NCBI RefSeq assembly: GCF_014655595.1
Contig: NZ_BNBL01000008.1
Location: 248,001 to 312,000 of the forward strand
Direction of reading: 5' to 3'
DNA from: Streptomyces griseocarneus
GTDB lineage: Bacteria; Actinomycetota; Actinomycetes; Streptomycetales; Streptomycetaceae
Length of the DNA: 64,000 nt
Part shown: in pieces, positions 8,657-16,790 of the stretch
Position numbering within the stretch: position 1 is the stretch's first letter
Layout of the letters: the number at the start of each line of letters is the position of its first letter
The notes under the pieces: model-generated
Told to the model about the DNA's origin: nothing
Database searches by the model: none
What the model saw: only the letters and a program-made list of their open reading frames with translations
Made by a program: the position numbers and the translations under genes

Positions 8657-9477
8657 CCGACATCGGCTACCTCGCCGCCTTCCTGGGCGGCGCACTCGCC
8701 CTGGTCAGCCCGTGCAGCGCCCTGCTGCTGCCGGCGTTCTTCGCGTACTCGCTCGCCAGCCCCGGCCGGCTGCTCGCGCGGACCTGCGTCTTCTACCTCG
8801 GGCTCGCCACCACGCTCGTACCGCTCGGCGCCGCCTCGACCGCCGCCAGCCGGCTCTTCAACGGCCACCGGGACCTGCTGGTCACCACCGGCGGCTGGGT
8901 GGTGATCGCCATGGGCGTCGCGCAGATCACGGGTCTCGGCTTCGCGTCGAAGAAGGCCCAGGCGGCCGCCGGCCGCATCACGCCGCGCACCGCCGCGTCG
9001 ACGTTCCTGCTGGGCTGCGTGTACGGACTGGCCGGCTTCTGCGCCGGGCCCATCCTCGGCGCGGTGCTGACCGTGACCGCCGTCAACGGCAATCCGGTGT
9101 ACGGGGCCTCGATGCTGGCCGTCTACGCGCTGGGCATGGCGCTGCCGCTGTTCGTCCTGGCCCTCTTCTGGGACCGCTTCGGGCTCGGCGGCCGCGGCTG
9201 GCTGCGCGGCAGGGAGCTGCGCCTGGGCCGGCTGCGGCTGCACACCACCTCCCTGGCCTCCGGGTTGTTCTTCATCGGCATCGGGGTGCTCTTCCTGGTC
9301 TACGACGGGACGACCGGCCTGCCGGGCATCCTCGACGCCGACCAGGAGTTCCGCCTCGAGGAGCTGGCCTCCCGGGTGGGCAACGCGGTGCCCGACTACG
9401 CGCTGCTGGCCGTCGTCGCCCTGGTGGTGGCGGGGGTGCTGGCGCGGTTCGCGCTGCGGCGCGACCCCGACGAGTGA
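8653..9477 (+). CDS. CcdA/DsbD-like membrane electron-transfer protein
   Basis: A 274-aa polytopic membrane protein of the cytochrome c biogenesis CcdA family, which passes reducing equivalents across the membrane. The GTG start overlaps the preceding stop (GTGA). It has about six transmembrane segments. The two expected cysteine motifs are visible: VSPCSALLLP near residue 17, and LLGCVYGLAGFCAGP with two cysteines near 120-130. No ResB or CcsA cytochrome maturation genes are next to it, so a role with the adjacent DsbA-like protein is more likely than haem ligation. Confidence 0.88.
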   Translation: MTDIGYLAAFLGGALALVSPCSALLLPAFFAYSLASPGRLLARTCVFYLGLATTLVPLGAASTAASRLFNGHRDLLVTTGGWVVIAMGVAQITGLGFASKKAQAAAGRITPRTAASTFLLGCVYGLAGFCAGPILGAVLTVTAVNGNPVYGASMLAVYALGMALPLFVLALFWDRFGLGGRGWLRGRELRLGRLRLHTTSLASGLFFIGIGVLFLVYDGTTGLPGILDADQEFRLEELASRVGNAVPDYALLAVVALVVAGVLARFALRRDPDE

Positions 9478-9508
9478 GCGCCGCCGGGTGAGCGCCGTGA
9501 GGTGAAGT

Positions 9509-9543
9509 GCCGTGGGGTGATCGCCGACCGGTCACCCCACGGC
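9509..9543. terminator. Bidirectional terminator between ccdA-like and LPMO genes
   Basis: A perfect 12-bp inverted repeat (9509-9520 with 9532-9543) has an 11-nt loop in the gap between two convergent genes. It suits termination from either side. Confidence 0.7.
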
Positions 9544-9568
9544 CGCCCTCATGCCCGGCCGCTCGACG

Positions 9569-10159
9569 TCAGAACTGGACGTCGGAACAGGCGTAGAACG
9601 CGTTGCCCGTGTCCGCGATGGTCCAGACGGCGACGATCAGCTGCTTGCCGGTTCTCCCCGCGGGGAGGGTGCCCTGGTGGCTGACGGTGGCGTCGGGGAC
9701 CCGGCCGCCGTAGGGGACCGTCAGGAAGGGCTGGGTGGCGAGGTCCGCGCGGGTGAGCGGCCTCTTGGGGTCGTAGGTGCCGTTGGTGAGGTAGTAGCGG
9801 AAGTCCGTGGTGGCGTGGCGCGCGGTGATCCTCCAGCGGAACGTCAGGCTCTGGCCCGCCGTGACCTTGGTGGCCGGCCACTGCCCGCCGCGCGGGTCGT
9901 CGAGCTCGGCGAAGCGGCTGTTGCCGCCGGCGCAGATGGTGCCGTCGGACGGGCCGCGGGACGGGAAGCCCTTGGGACCCTCGACGGACTGGGGCTCCCA
10001 CTGGATGTCGCCGCAGTTCTGGACGGCGCCCCGGGCACAGAACACCTGGCGACTGGTGGGGGAGTCGGTGTAGCCGTGACCGGAGGCGCTCGTGGTGGAG
10101 AAGAGGGAGACGCAGGCGACGCTCAAGCCGATGATCGCCGCACTGATCTTTTTGCGCAT
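9569..10159 (-). CDS. lpmP: Secreted AA10 lytic polysaccharide monooxygenase
   Basis: A 196-aa copper monooxygenase (AA10, formerly CBM33) that cleaves chitin- or cellulose-like polymers oxidatively. The signal peptide is removed before H28 (SASG/HGYTD), so His28 becomes the N-terminal residue of the histidine brace. The second brace histidine is H115 in TARHATTDF. It is a single catalytic domain with no added binding module. AGGAG lies 7 nt before the ATG. It lies next to the NlpC/P60 and cslA-glxA genes. As I recall, the equivalent Streptomyces LPMO (LpmP) takes part in apical glucan deposition. A DasR-like site lies about 47 bp upstream of the start. Confidence 0.92.
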   Translation of the reverse strand: MRKKISAAIIGLSVACVSLFSTTSASGHGYTDSPTSRQVFCARGAVQNCGDIQWEPQSVEGPKGFPSRGPSDGTICAGGNSRFAELDDPRGGQWPATKVTAGQSLTFRWRITARHATTDFRYYLTNGTYDPKRPLTRADLATQPFLTVPYGGRVPDATVSHQGTLPAGRTGKQLIVAVWTIADTGNAFYACSDVQF

Positions 10160-10205
10160 GCTGGCACTCCTCGAGAACGTGGGGGGTTCTGAGAGTCGAG
10201 TGGGT

Positions 10206-10221
10206 TGCGGTCCAGACCAAT
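10206..10221 (-). promoter_or_regulatory. Possible DasR (dre-like) site before the LPMO gene
   Basis: The 16-mer TGCGGTCCAGACCAAT matches the DasR consensus A(C/G)TGGTCTAGACCA(C/G)T at about 12 of 16 positions and keeps the GGTC-AGACCA core. It lies about 47 bp before the LPMO start. Chitin-related genes are known DasR targets, but this site is imperfect. Confidence 0.4.
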
Positions 10222-10315
10222 ACGGAGGCTAGACCCGGTTATTCGCCATGTCCAGGCCAAATTCACACCCTTGACACGCCGCGGTCACCTCACCGAACGC
10301 GACCACCGGCACCGC

Positions 10316-10978
10316 TCAGCGCGCCGCCGTCCGGGTGACGCGGCCGTACATGTGGGGGTTGTAGTGCGCGAACGTGGAGATCCGGACCTTGGTGCCGGGG
10401 CGGGCCGCCTCGACGTAGCGCCCGTCGCCCAGATAGATCGCGACATGGTGCACCCCGGAGGCCGCGCCATTGCCGGACCAGAAGACGAGGTCACCGCGGC
10501 GCAGGGCAGCCCGCGGGATGCGCAGGGTGGCCCGGTACTGGTCGGCGGCCAGGCGCGGCAGCCGGATGCCGGCCCGGGCATAGGCCCGCTGGACCAGCCC
10601 GGAGCAGTCCCAGCGGCGCGGCCCGACGCCCCCGAGGGCGTACGGATCCCCCACATGGCGCAGCGCGAAGACGAGCGCGGGCTCCAGGGCGGGGACGGCA
10701 CCCGCACCCTCCGCCTCCACGAGACCCTGGTCCGGGAGGTCCTGGCCGACGGGGCCCTGGGCGGAGGGCTCCTGGTCGGCGAGGTCGAGGTCCTCGGGCT
10801 TCAGCTCCTGCGTGGCGGCGTCGGCACCCTGGCCGGGCCCCGGCCGCGGCGGCTCCGCCGCGCGCGCGACCGCCCCCGGCCCGGCGATCGCCGCGGCCCC
10901 CAGCGCCGCCAGCAGCGCGGCGCGCATGGCGCCCCGCCGACGACGGGGGGCGCCCTCCTCGGGTATGTCCTCGGGCAT
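10316..10978 (-). CDS. Secreted NlpC/P60 cell-wall hydrolase
   Basis: A 220-aa exported peptidoglycan endopeptidase. ATG 10978 is chosen because it gives a short basic N-region followed by a hydrophobic signal (about 18-40). An ATG at 10927 is the alternative. After an acidic, Gln-rich linker the NlpC/P60 domain (about 100-220) carries the catalytic C125 in RRWDCSGLVQRAY and the catalytic histidine in GVHHVAIYLGDG (H177/H178). There is no LysM, SH3 or coiled coil. It is on the same strand as the LPMO gene, 156 bp upstream of it. It probably trims the wall where CslA extrudes glycan. Confidence 0.88.
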   Translation of the reverse strand: MPEDIPEEGAPRRRRGAMRAALLAALGAAAIAGPGAVARAAEPPRPGPGQGADAATQELKPEDLDLADQEPSAQGPVGQDLPDQGLVEAEGAGAVPALEPALVFALRHVGDPYALGGVGPRRWDCSGLVQRAYARAGIRLPRLAADQYRATLRIPRAALRRGDLVFWSGNGAASGVHHVAIYLGDGRYVEAARPGTKVRISTFAHYNPHMYGRVTRTAAR

Positions 10979-11059
10979 CTCCCTGCTGCCTTTCGTCCGG
11001 CTTTCCGGCGGCTTACGGCGGCTCCCGACGCCTTCCGGTGAATTTTTTTCGCCACTGGA

Positions 11060-11079
11060 AGACGCTCGGCACAGCGTCT
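11060..11079 (-). other. Hairpin in the NlpC/P60 gene leader
   Basis: A perfect 7-bp stem AGACGCT/AGCGTCT has a 6-nt loop and lies about 80 bp before the NlpC/P60 start, with an A-rich run (GAAAAAAATTC) between them on the sense strand. Streptomyces wall hydrolase genes often have structured leaders. I could not match this one to the ydaO c-di-AMP riboswitch. Confidence 0.35.
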
Positions 11080-11234
11080 CAATGACCCAAAGGAACCGCA
11101 CGTCGCCCCGGCGTTACCGTACGTAGCAGATATTCATACCATTACTGGACTTATCGGACCCCCTTCCGCCGGAACGCCCCCGCGGGCCCTCCGGGCCCCG
11201 GCTCGCGGGGTGGTCGGAGGCACCTCCGGAGTCG

Positions 11235-11257
11235 GGTAGAGTTTTCTCTGTCAGCAG
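11235..11257 (+). promoter_or_regulatory. Promoter-leader of tRNA-Lys copy 3
   Basis: These 23 bp are identical to 7213-7235 before copy 2. The TAGAGT -10 box is at 11237-11242, 16 bp ahead of the tRNA. Confidence 0.7.
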
Positions 11258-11331
11258 GCGCCGCTAGCTCAGTTGGTTAGAGCAGCTGACTCTTAATCAG
11301 CGGGTCCGGGGTTCGAGTCCCTGGCGGCGCA
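11258..11331 (+). tRNA. tRNA-Lys (anticodon CTT), copy 3
   Basis: A third copy with the same 74-nt sequence, anticodon CTT and no encoded CCA. It lies between the NlpC/P60 gene and cslA. Confidence 0.97.
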
Positions 11332-11338
11332 CGCGAGT

Positions 11339-11373
11339 CTCAGGGCTCCTCACCAAGAGTGAGGAGCCCTGAG
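11339..11373 (+). terminator. Terminator after tRNA-Lys copy 3
   Basis: A perfect 14-bp stem (11339-11352 with 11360-11373) has a 7-nt loop and is followed by TCGTTCT. Its sequence differs from the terminators of copies 1 and 2, although the promoter region is shared with copy 2. Confidence 0.85.
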
Positions 11374-11501
11374 TCGTTCTCTGGGCGATACGAACACACA
11401 AGCGTGCCAGCTGTGACCACTTGAGCAACATTCGTACGCATCTTCGTTCGACGTACCGCTTTGCCCGGTAAACACCTTGTTTCACCCTTGCGATCATGAT
11501 G

Positions 11502-11526
11502 CGGGGTTCGAGATCCTGAAACGCAC
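11502..11526 (+). repeat. Degenerate tRNA-Lys 3'-end remnant
   Basis: The start of this segment, CGGGGTTCGAG, is identical to the T-arm of tRNA-Lys. It continues with a diverged but similar ATCCTGAAACGCAC in place of the acceptor 3' strand, and no other part of a tRNA is present. It lies 171 bp past the end of copy 3. The rest of the 11374-11671 gap before cslA holds no gene that I can see and is slightly AT-richer than average. An old attachment site or duplicated tRNA end is possible. Confidence 0.4.
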
Positions 11527-11671
11527 AGCTTCACCCAATGTCACTGTCTGACCAGTGAGTTGGTTGGTGCCGGAGGGAGCCGGCACCGGCGCGCCCGCGC
11601 GGCCGAGGGGGGCCCGCGGGGCCACGCACTGGCACATACACGCAGTCACCATGCGTGCGGGGGGATGACTC

Positions 11672-13531
11672 ATGACGTCCACGCCTGCCGACGCCCGGCA
11701 GCAGACTTACGACCCATCGGTGACGACCCGGCTGCGCGTGCCCGCCCCGGCCGGCGCGGCGGGCCGCCCCCGGCACGCCGACCCGCCGAGGCTCTCGCCG
11801 CCCCACCATCGCAAGCCGCTTCCGCGCTTCGACTACGAGCACTACAGCCGCCTCGCCGGCCCGCTCACCGACCCCGGCGAGCACCCCGGCCCGTACCGCG
11901 TCCGCTATCGCAGCCTGCTCGCCGACGAGCCGCACCGCGTCCGGGCGGCCCTGCTGCTGGGCGCCGCGCCCGTGGTCTCGCTCGGCCTGCTGGTGTGGCT
12001 GATGCAGCCCTCCCACTGGACGCAGCGCGAGAACGGCACCACCCTCATGCGGGTCCTGGACACCGTGATGCTGGTGTCCATCGGCCTGATCGAGCTCTTC
12101 CGCACGCTCAACGTCACCTCCAACGCCCACGCCACGCTCGTCGCCCGCGATCCCATACCGGTCGTGCCCGAGACCGGCACCCGGGTCGCCTTCCTCACCT
12201 CCTTCGTGCCCGGCAAGGAGCCGATCGAGATGGTGACCAGGACCCTGGAGGCGGCCGTCCGGGTGCGCCACCGCGGTCCGGTGCACGTATGGCTGCTCGA
12301 CGAGGGCGACGACCCCGAGGTCAAGGCCGTCTGCCGGCGCCTGGGCGTGCACCACTTCAGCCGCAAGGGCGTCGAGAAGTGGAACCGGCCCAAGGGCCCG
12401 CACCGCGCGAAGACCAAGCACGGCAATTACAACGCCTGGCTCGACGCCCACGGCGACGAATACGACTTCTTCGCCTCCGTGGACACCGACCACGTACCGC
12501 TGCCGAATTTCCTCGAGCGCATGCTCGGATACTTCCGTGACCCCGATGTCGCCTTTGTCGTTGGACCGCAGGTGTACGGGAACTACGACGCGGCCGTCAC
12601 CAAAGCCGCCGAGAGCCAGCAGTTCCTCTTCCACGCCCTCATCCAGCGCGCCGGCAACCGCTACGGCTCCCCCATGTTCGTCGGCACCAACAACGCCGTA
12701 CGCATCAGCGCCCTCAAGGGCATCGGCGGCCTGTACGACTCGATCACCGAGGACATGGCCACCGGCTTCGAGCTGCACCGGCACCGCAATCCCCGGACCG
12801 GCAAGAAGTGGCGCTCGGTCTACACCCCGGACGTCCTCGCCGTCGGAGAGGGCCCGAACGCCTGGACGGACTTCTTCACCCAGCAGCTGCGCTGGTCCCG
12901 GGGCACCTACGAGACCATCATCAAGCAGTACTGGAAGGGGCCCTTCACCCTCTCCCCGGGGAAGTTCCTCAATTACACCCTCATGGTCATCTACTACCCG
13001 ATGACGGCTGTCAACTGGATGCTCGGCGCATTGAGCTGCGCGCTCTTCCTGGGGCTCGGCGCCTCCGGAATCTCCATCAATTCCGAAATCTGGATGATGC
13101 TCTACAGCGACGCGGCGGCCCTCCAGATCGGGCTCTACATCTGGAACCGCCGGCACAACGTCTCGCCGCACGAGCCCGAGGGCTCGGGCGGCCTGGCCGG
13201 CATGGTGATGTCCGCCCTCTCTGCGCCGATCTACGCCCGTTCCCTGACGGACGCGGTGCTGCGCCGCAAGAGCTCGTTCGTGGTGACCCCGAAGGGCGAC
13301 TCGGCCAGCCCCGACACCCTCTTCGGCACCTTCCGCATCCACCTGTTCTTCCTGTTGGTCTTCGGCGGATCGCTGGTGGCCTCGTTCGTCGCGGGCCACA
13401 CGCATGTGGCGATGCGCACCTGGGCCTCGCTCGCCCTGGCGGTCACCCTCGCGCCGATCGTGGCCTGGTGGTGGACCGTGCACCGCGCGAAGCGGCCCGC
13501 CGAGCACCCCGAGGGGGCCCACCGGACATGA
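11672..13531 (+). CDS. cslA: Cellulose synthase-like glycosyltransferase CslA
   Basis: A 619-aa membrane family-2 glycosyltransferase that makes the beta-glucan at Streptomyces hyphal tips. Two membrane segments near 90-150 precede the cytoplasmic GT2 domain. Substrate and metal motifs are LLDEGDDPEV, the DxD-like ASVDTDHVPLP, the TED-like SITEDMATGFE, and QQLRWSRGTYE (the Q(Q/R)xRW signature). A further cluster of membrane helices follows from about residue 410. There is no PilZ domain, so regulation differs from BcsA. GGGGGA lies 6 nt before the ATG. Its stop overlaps the glxA start (ATGA), giving tight coupling. Confidence 0.95.
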   Translation: MTSTPADARQQTYDPSVTTRLRVPAPAGAAGRPRHADPPRLSPPHHRKPLPRFDYEHYSRLAGPLTDPGEHPGPYRVRYRSLLADEPHRVRAALLLGAAPVVSLGLLVWLMQPSHWTQRENGTTLMRVLDTVMLVSIGLIELFRTLNVTSNAHATLVARDPIPVVPETGTRVAFLTSFVPGKEPIEMVTRTLEAAVRVRHRGPVHVWLLDEGDDPEVKAVCRRLGVHHFSRKGVEKWNRPKGPHRAKTKHGNYNAWLDAHGDEYDFFASVDTDHVPLPNFLERMLGYFRDPDVAFVVGPQVYGNYDAAVTKAAESQQFLFHALIQRAGNRYGSPMFVGTNNAVRISALKGIGGLYDSITEDMATGFELHRHRNPRTGKKWRSVYTPDVLAVGEGPNAWTDFFTQQLRWSRGTYETIIKQYWKGPFTLSPGKFLNYTLMVIYYPMTAVNWMLGALSCALFLGLGASGISINSEIWMMLYSDAAALQIGLYIWNRRHNVSPHEPEGSGGLAGMVMSALSAPIYARSLTDAVLRRKSSFVVTPKGDSASPDTLFGTFRIHLFFLLVFGGSLVASFVAGHTHVAMRTWASLALAVTLAPIVAWWWTVHRAKRPAEHPEGAHRT

Positions 13532-15510
13532 GATACACCCCGAGCCGCCGCACCCGCCGCCTGGCGATCGGTGCGGCGGTCGCGCTCGTGCTGGGCGGGA
13601 TGAACATGCCGGCCATCTGGGGATACGCCGCCGACCAGTACCACGATTACAAGATCAACCAAGCGGAGTACAAAGCCAGGAACGGCCACTGGGACGTGGT
13701 GAACGTCCCCGAGGAGTACCGGATCAACACGATCCACGCGGCCCTGCTGCACACGGGCAAGGTGCTGCTCGTGGCCGGCTCCGGCAACAACGCCGCCAAC
13801 TTCAAGGCCAAGTCCTTCCGCACGGTCCTGTGGGATCCCCGCTCGAACACCTACAAGGACATCCCCACCCCCAAGGACCTCTTCTGCGCCGGGCACACCC
13901 AGCTGGCCGACGGAAAGCTCCTGGTGGCGGGCGGGACGCAGCGCTACGAAAAGCTCGACGGCGACGTGGACAAGGCCGGCGGGCTGATGATCGTCCACAA
14001 CGAGAACCCCGACAAGCCGATGACCTTCCCGGCGGGGACCCGCTTCACCGGCAAGGCCAACCACAAGACCTTCGAGTCCAAGGACGCGGTCCTCGTGCCC
14101 CGCGCCACCAAGACCGGCGACGGCGACAAGGTCAAGGTCACGGCCAGCACGGCGCGCGTGTACGTGGAGGCGCTGGACAAGGGTCACGAGTACGAGACGG
14201 GGACGACGGACAACTACCGCGTCGAGGGCCTGACCGGCGCCGACGCCCAGAACTCCTACGGCATCGCCAACAAGCTCTCGTTCGACAAGAAGGACTTCCA
14301 GGGCATCAAGGACTCCTTCGAGTTCGACCCGGTGGCCGAGCGCTACGTCACGGTCGACCCGATGCAGGAGGCCCGCTGGTACCCCACCCTGACCACCCTT
14401 CAGGACGGCAGGGTGCTGTCGGTCTCCGGCCTGGACGAGATCGGCCAGGTCGTCCCCGGCAAGAACGAGATCTACGACCCGGCCACCAAGAAGTGGACGT
14501 ACCTGCCCAAGGAGCGCTTCTTCCCCACCTACCCCGCCCTGTTCCTCACCGACAAGGGCAAGATCTTCTACACCGGCTCCAACGCCGGCTACGGCCCCGC
14601 CGACAAGGGCCGGGTGCCGGGGCTGTGGGACCTGGAGAGCAACGACTTCACCCAGGTGCCCGGCATCAGCGACCCGGACATCCTCGAGACCTCGATGTCC
14701 GTGCTGCTGCCGCCCGCCCAGTTGCAGCGCTACATGGTCCTGGGCGGCGGCGGGGTGGGCGAGGACCGCAGGTCCACGGCCAGGACCCGCATCGTCGACC
14801 TGCGCGACGAGAACCCTCGCTTCCACGACGGGCCCGACCTCTACGCCAAGGTGCGCTATCCCAGCAGCGTCATCCTGCCCGACGACACCGTGCTGACCAC
14901 CAACGGCTCCGGCGACTACCGGGGCCGCGGCGACTCCAACGTCATCGCGGCGGAGCTGTACGACCCGAGGACCAACACCACCCGCCCGGTGGCCGATCCG
15001 CTGGTGGGGCGCAACTACCACTCCGGGGCGCTGCTGCTGCCCGACGGGCGGGTGATGACGTTCGGCTCCGACTCGCTCTTCGGCGACAAGGACAACACCA
15101 AGCCCGGCACCTTCCAGCAGCAGATCGACCTCTACACCCCGCCCTACGGCTTCCGGGACGAACGCCCCGCGATCAAGGACACCGCGCCCCGCACGGTGCG
15201 GCTGGGCGAGTCGGCCACCTACCGGGCGGACCGGGCGAAGAGCGTCGTCAAGGGCCGGCTGGTCCGGCCGGGCTCCTTCACCCACGTCACCAACATCGAG
15301 CAGCGCTCGATCGCCCTGGACCTGACCGTCTCGGGCGACACCTTCACCGTGACGCTCCCCAAGGACCCGTCGCTGGTGCCCCCCGGCTGGTACATGCTCA
15401 ACGTCATCGACGCGAAGGGCACTCCGTCGGAGGCGGTGTGGGTCAAGGTGCCGGTGTCGGAGGCGTTCTCCCCGGCGGCCTCAGCCGAGGCGCCGGCAGA
15501 CTCCTCCTGA
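13528..15510 (+). CDS. glxA: Radical copper oxidase GlxA
   Basis: A 660-aa galactose oxidase-like copper enzyme needed with CslA for tip glycan deposition and morphogenesis. A single N-terminal membrane segment (about 9-28) anchors it outside. By alignment to galactose oxidase motifs, the Tyr-Cys cofactor would be C120 (DLFCAGH) and Y285 (EARWYPTL). The copper ligands would be Y497-H498 (RNYHSGALLLPDG) and H586 (SFTHVTN). All are present. Kelch-like repeats and a C-terminal immunoglobulin-like domain (PAIKDTAPRTVRLGE onward) complete it. It starts inside the cslA stop codon and ends in front of a strong terminator. Confidence 0.95.
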   Translation: MRYTPSRRTRRLAIGAAVALVLGGMNMPAIWGYAADQYHDYKINQAEYKARNGHWDVVNVPEEYRINTIHAALLHTGKVLLVAGSGNNAANFKAKSFRTVLWDPRSNTYKDIPTPKDLFCAGHTQLADGKLLVAGGTQRYEKLDGDVDKAGGLMIVHNENPDKPMTFPAGTRFTGKANHKTFESKDAVLVPRATKTGDGDKVKVTASTARVYVEALDKGHEYETGTTDNYRVEGLTGADAQNSYGIANKLSFDKKDFQGIKDSFEFDPVAERYVTVDPMQEARWYPTLTTLQDGRVLSVSGLDEIGQVVPGKNEIYDPATKKWTYLPKERFFPTYPALFLTDKGKIFYTGSNAGYGPADKGRVPGLWDLESNDFTQVPGISDPDILETSMSVLLPPAQLQRYMVLGGGGVGEDRRSTARTRIVDLRDENPRFHDGPDLYAKVRYPSSVILPDDTVLTTNGSGDYRGRGDSNVIAAELYDPRTNTTRPVADPLVGRNYHSGALLLPDGRVMTFGSDSLFGDKDNTKPGTFQQQIDLYTPPYGFRDERPAIKDTAPRTVRLGESATYRADRAKSVVKGRLVRPGSFTHVTNIEQRSIALDLTVSGDTFTVTLPKDPSLVPPGWYMLNVIDAKGTPSEAVWVKVPVSEAFSPAASAEAPADSS

Positions 15511-15536
15511 GTTCCGGCGACCTCCCGTGAGCCGCT

Positions 15537-15568
15537 CCGGCCGGGCCCGGCACACCGGGCCCGGCCGG
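15537..15568. terminator. Terminator between glxA and cslZ
   Basis: A perfect 14-bp stem (15537-15550 with 15555-15568) with loop CACA lies between convergent genes, so it probably acts in both directions. Confidence 0.8.
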
Positions 15569-15573
15569 GCGCG

Positions 15574-16626
15574 TCAGCGGGAGTTGCGGGCCAGCTCGAG
15601 GGCGTACGTCTCCCACCACTGCCCGGCGTCCGGGCCGCCCTTGCAGGCGCCGTCCGACTCGCCGGGCCGCTTGACCCAGAGGTAGGCGTCCACGAGCGCG
15701 TCCCCGGTCCTGACGGTCGGGGGATCACCGAGGGCCCGGCCGGAGGGGTTGCACCAGGCCTTCTCGTGGCCGCCGCCGCTCAGCGGGCCGTTGCCGTTGC
15801 GGCTGGTGTCGATGACGAAGTGCTTGCCGCCCACCTGCGCGGAGAGCCTGCGGCCGTAGTCCTTGCTGTCGCTCGTGGTCTGGAAGTTGGAGACGTTCAG
15901 GGCGAAGCCGTCCGCCCGGTCGATGCCCGCCCGGCGCAGCGGCTCGGCCATCCGGTCGGCGGGCGTGACCCAGCTGGGGTTGCCCGCGTCCAGGTAGACC
16001 TTGGTGCGGGGCAGCTCCTTGAGCTTGCCCACGGCCTCCTTCAGCAGGGCGTACCGCTCCTCGTGGAACTGCTGGGGGGTGCAGCCGTCCTCCATGTGCG
16101 GCAGCGCGTCGGGCTCGAGGATCACGGTGGCCTTGCGGTCGCCGATGCCGCGTACGGCCCTGTCCAGCCAGGCCCGGTAGGAGTCGCCGTCGGCGGCGCC
16201 GCCCTGGGAGTACTGGCCGCAGTCGCGGTGGGGGATGTTGTAGAGCACCAGCACGGCGTCCCGGTCGGCCTTGGTGGCCGCCTCGGTGAAGCCCCGGGTC
16301 TGGCCCTCCGGGTCGTCCGCGCCCACCCACTCGGCGACCGGCTGCCCGGCGATCTTCTGGATGAGGTCGGCGTCCCGCTTCTTGCCGTCCTGGCGGAGCC
16401 GGGCTGCCTCCTTGGCCGCGGTGCCGTCCGGGTTCACCCAGAAGGGCGAGGAGGACTTGGGGAGCTGGGAGGCGGGCGACACGGAGGGGGGTTCCTTCTT
16501 CGGCGACGCCTCGTCGCCCGACGAGCACCCCGCGACGGCGAGGAGCAGGAGCACCCCCGCGGTCGTCCCCGCCCGTGCCCGCGCCCGGCGGGCCCGGCGC
16601 GTGCGGCCGGCGTCGCTGCCGTACAT
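15574..16626 (-). CDS. cslZ: Glycoside hydrolase family 6 lipoprotein (CslZ-like)
   Basis: A 350-aa GH6 beta-1,4-glucanase anchored as a lipoprotein. ATG 16626 follows GGGGGAG by 4 nt. The basic N-terminus leads to lipobox LLLLAVAGC (lipid-modified Cys near 34). GH6 motifs are VLYNIPHRDC with its acidic neighbourhood, VILEPDALPH (catalytic Asp region), YLDAGNPSWV, FALNVSNFQT, FVIDTSRNGNG and WCNPSGRALG. Together with cslA and glxA it forms the apical glycan locus, where it would trim or release nascent glucan. It is convergent with glxA rather than part of the same transcript. Confidence 0.92.
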   Translation of the reverse strand: MYGSDAGRTRRARRARARAGTTAGVLLLLAVAGCSSGDEASPKKEPPSVSPASQLPKSSSPFWVNPDGTAAKEAARLRQDGKKRDADLIQKIAGQPVAEWVGADDPEGQTRGFTEAATKADRDAVLVLYNIPHRDCGQYSQGGAADGDSYRAWLDRAVRGIGDRKATVILEPDALPHMEDGCTPQQFHEERYALLKEAVGKLKELPRTKVYLDAGNPSWVTPADRMAEPLRRAGIDRADGFALNVSNFQTTSDSKDYGRRLSAQVGGKHFVIDTSRNGNGPLSGGGHEKAWCNPSGRALGDPPTVRTGDALVDAYLWVKRPGESDGACKGGPDAGQWWETYALELARNSR

Positions 16627-16790
16627 CCACTCCCCCTTGGGTGTACTGCCTCTGGAGGTGCCTGGAGATGCCTTCTCAATGCTGGCACAGACGTGCCCAC
16701 GGCCGTGGGCAGTCATGCCATGACACATACCGGGTCGCCCTGTCGGGCGACCCGGCCGGACCGGGCGCGGCCGCGGCGTCCAACTCATCG

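Noticed and set aside
10979..11110. ydaO c-di-AMP riboswitch before the NlpC/P60 gene
   Set aside because: The characteristic GGGGTGAA and downstream AGCTAACCTCG-type cores are not found.
1341..11331. Integrative element between tRNA-Lys copies
   Set aside because: No integrase, excisionase, replication or transfer genes, and the genes between are ordinary Streptomyces core genes.
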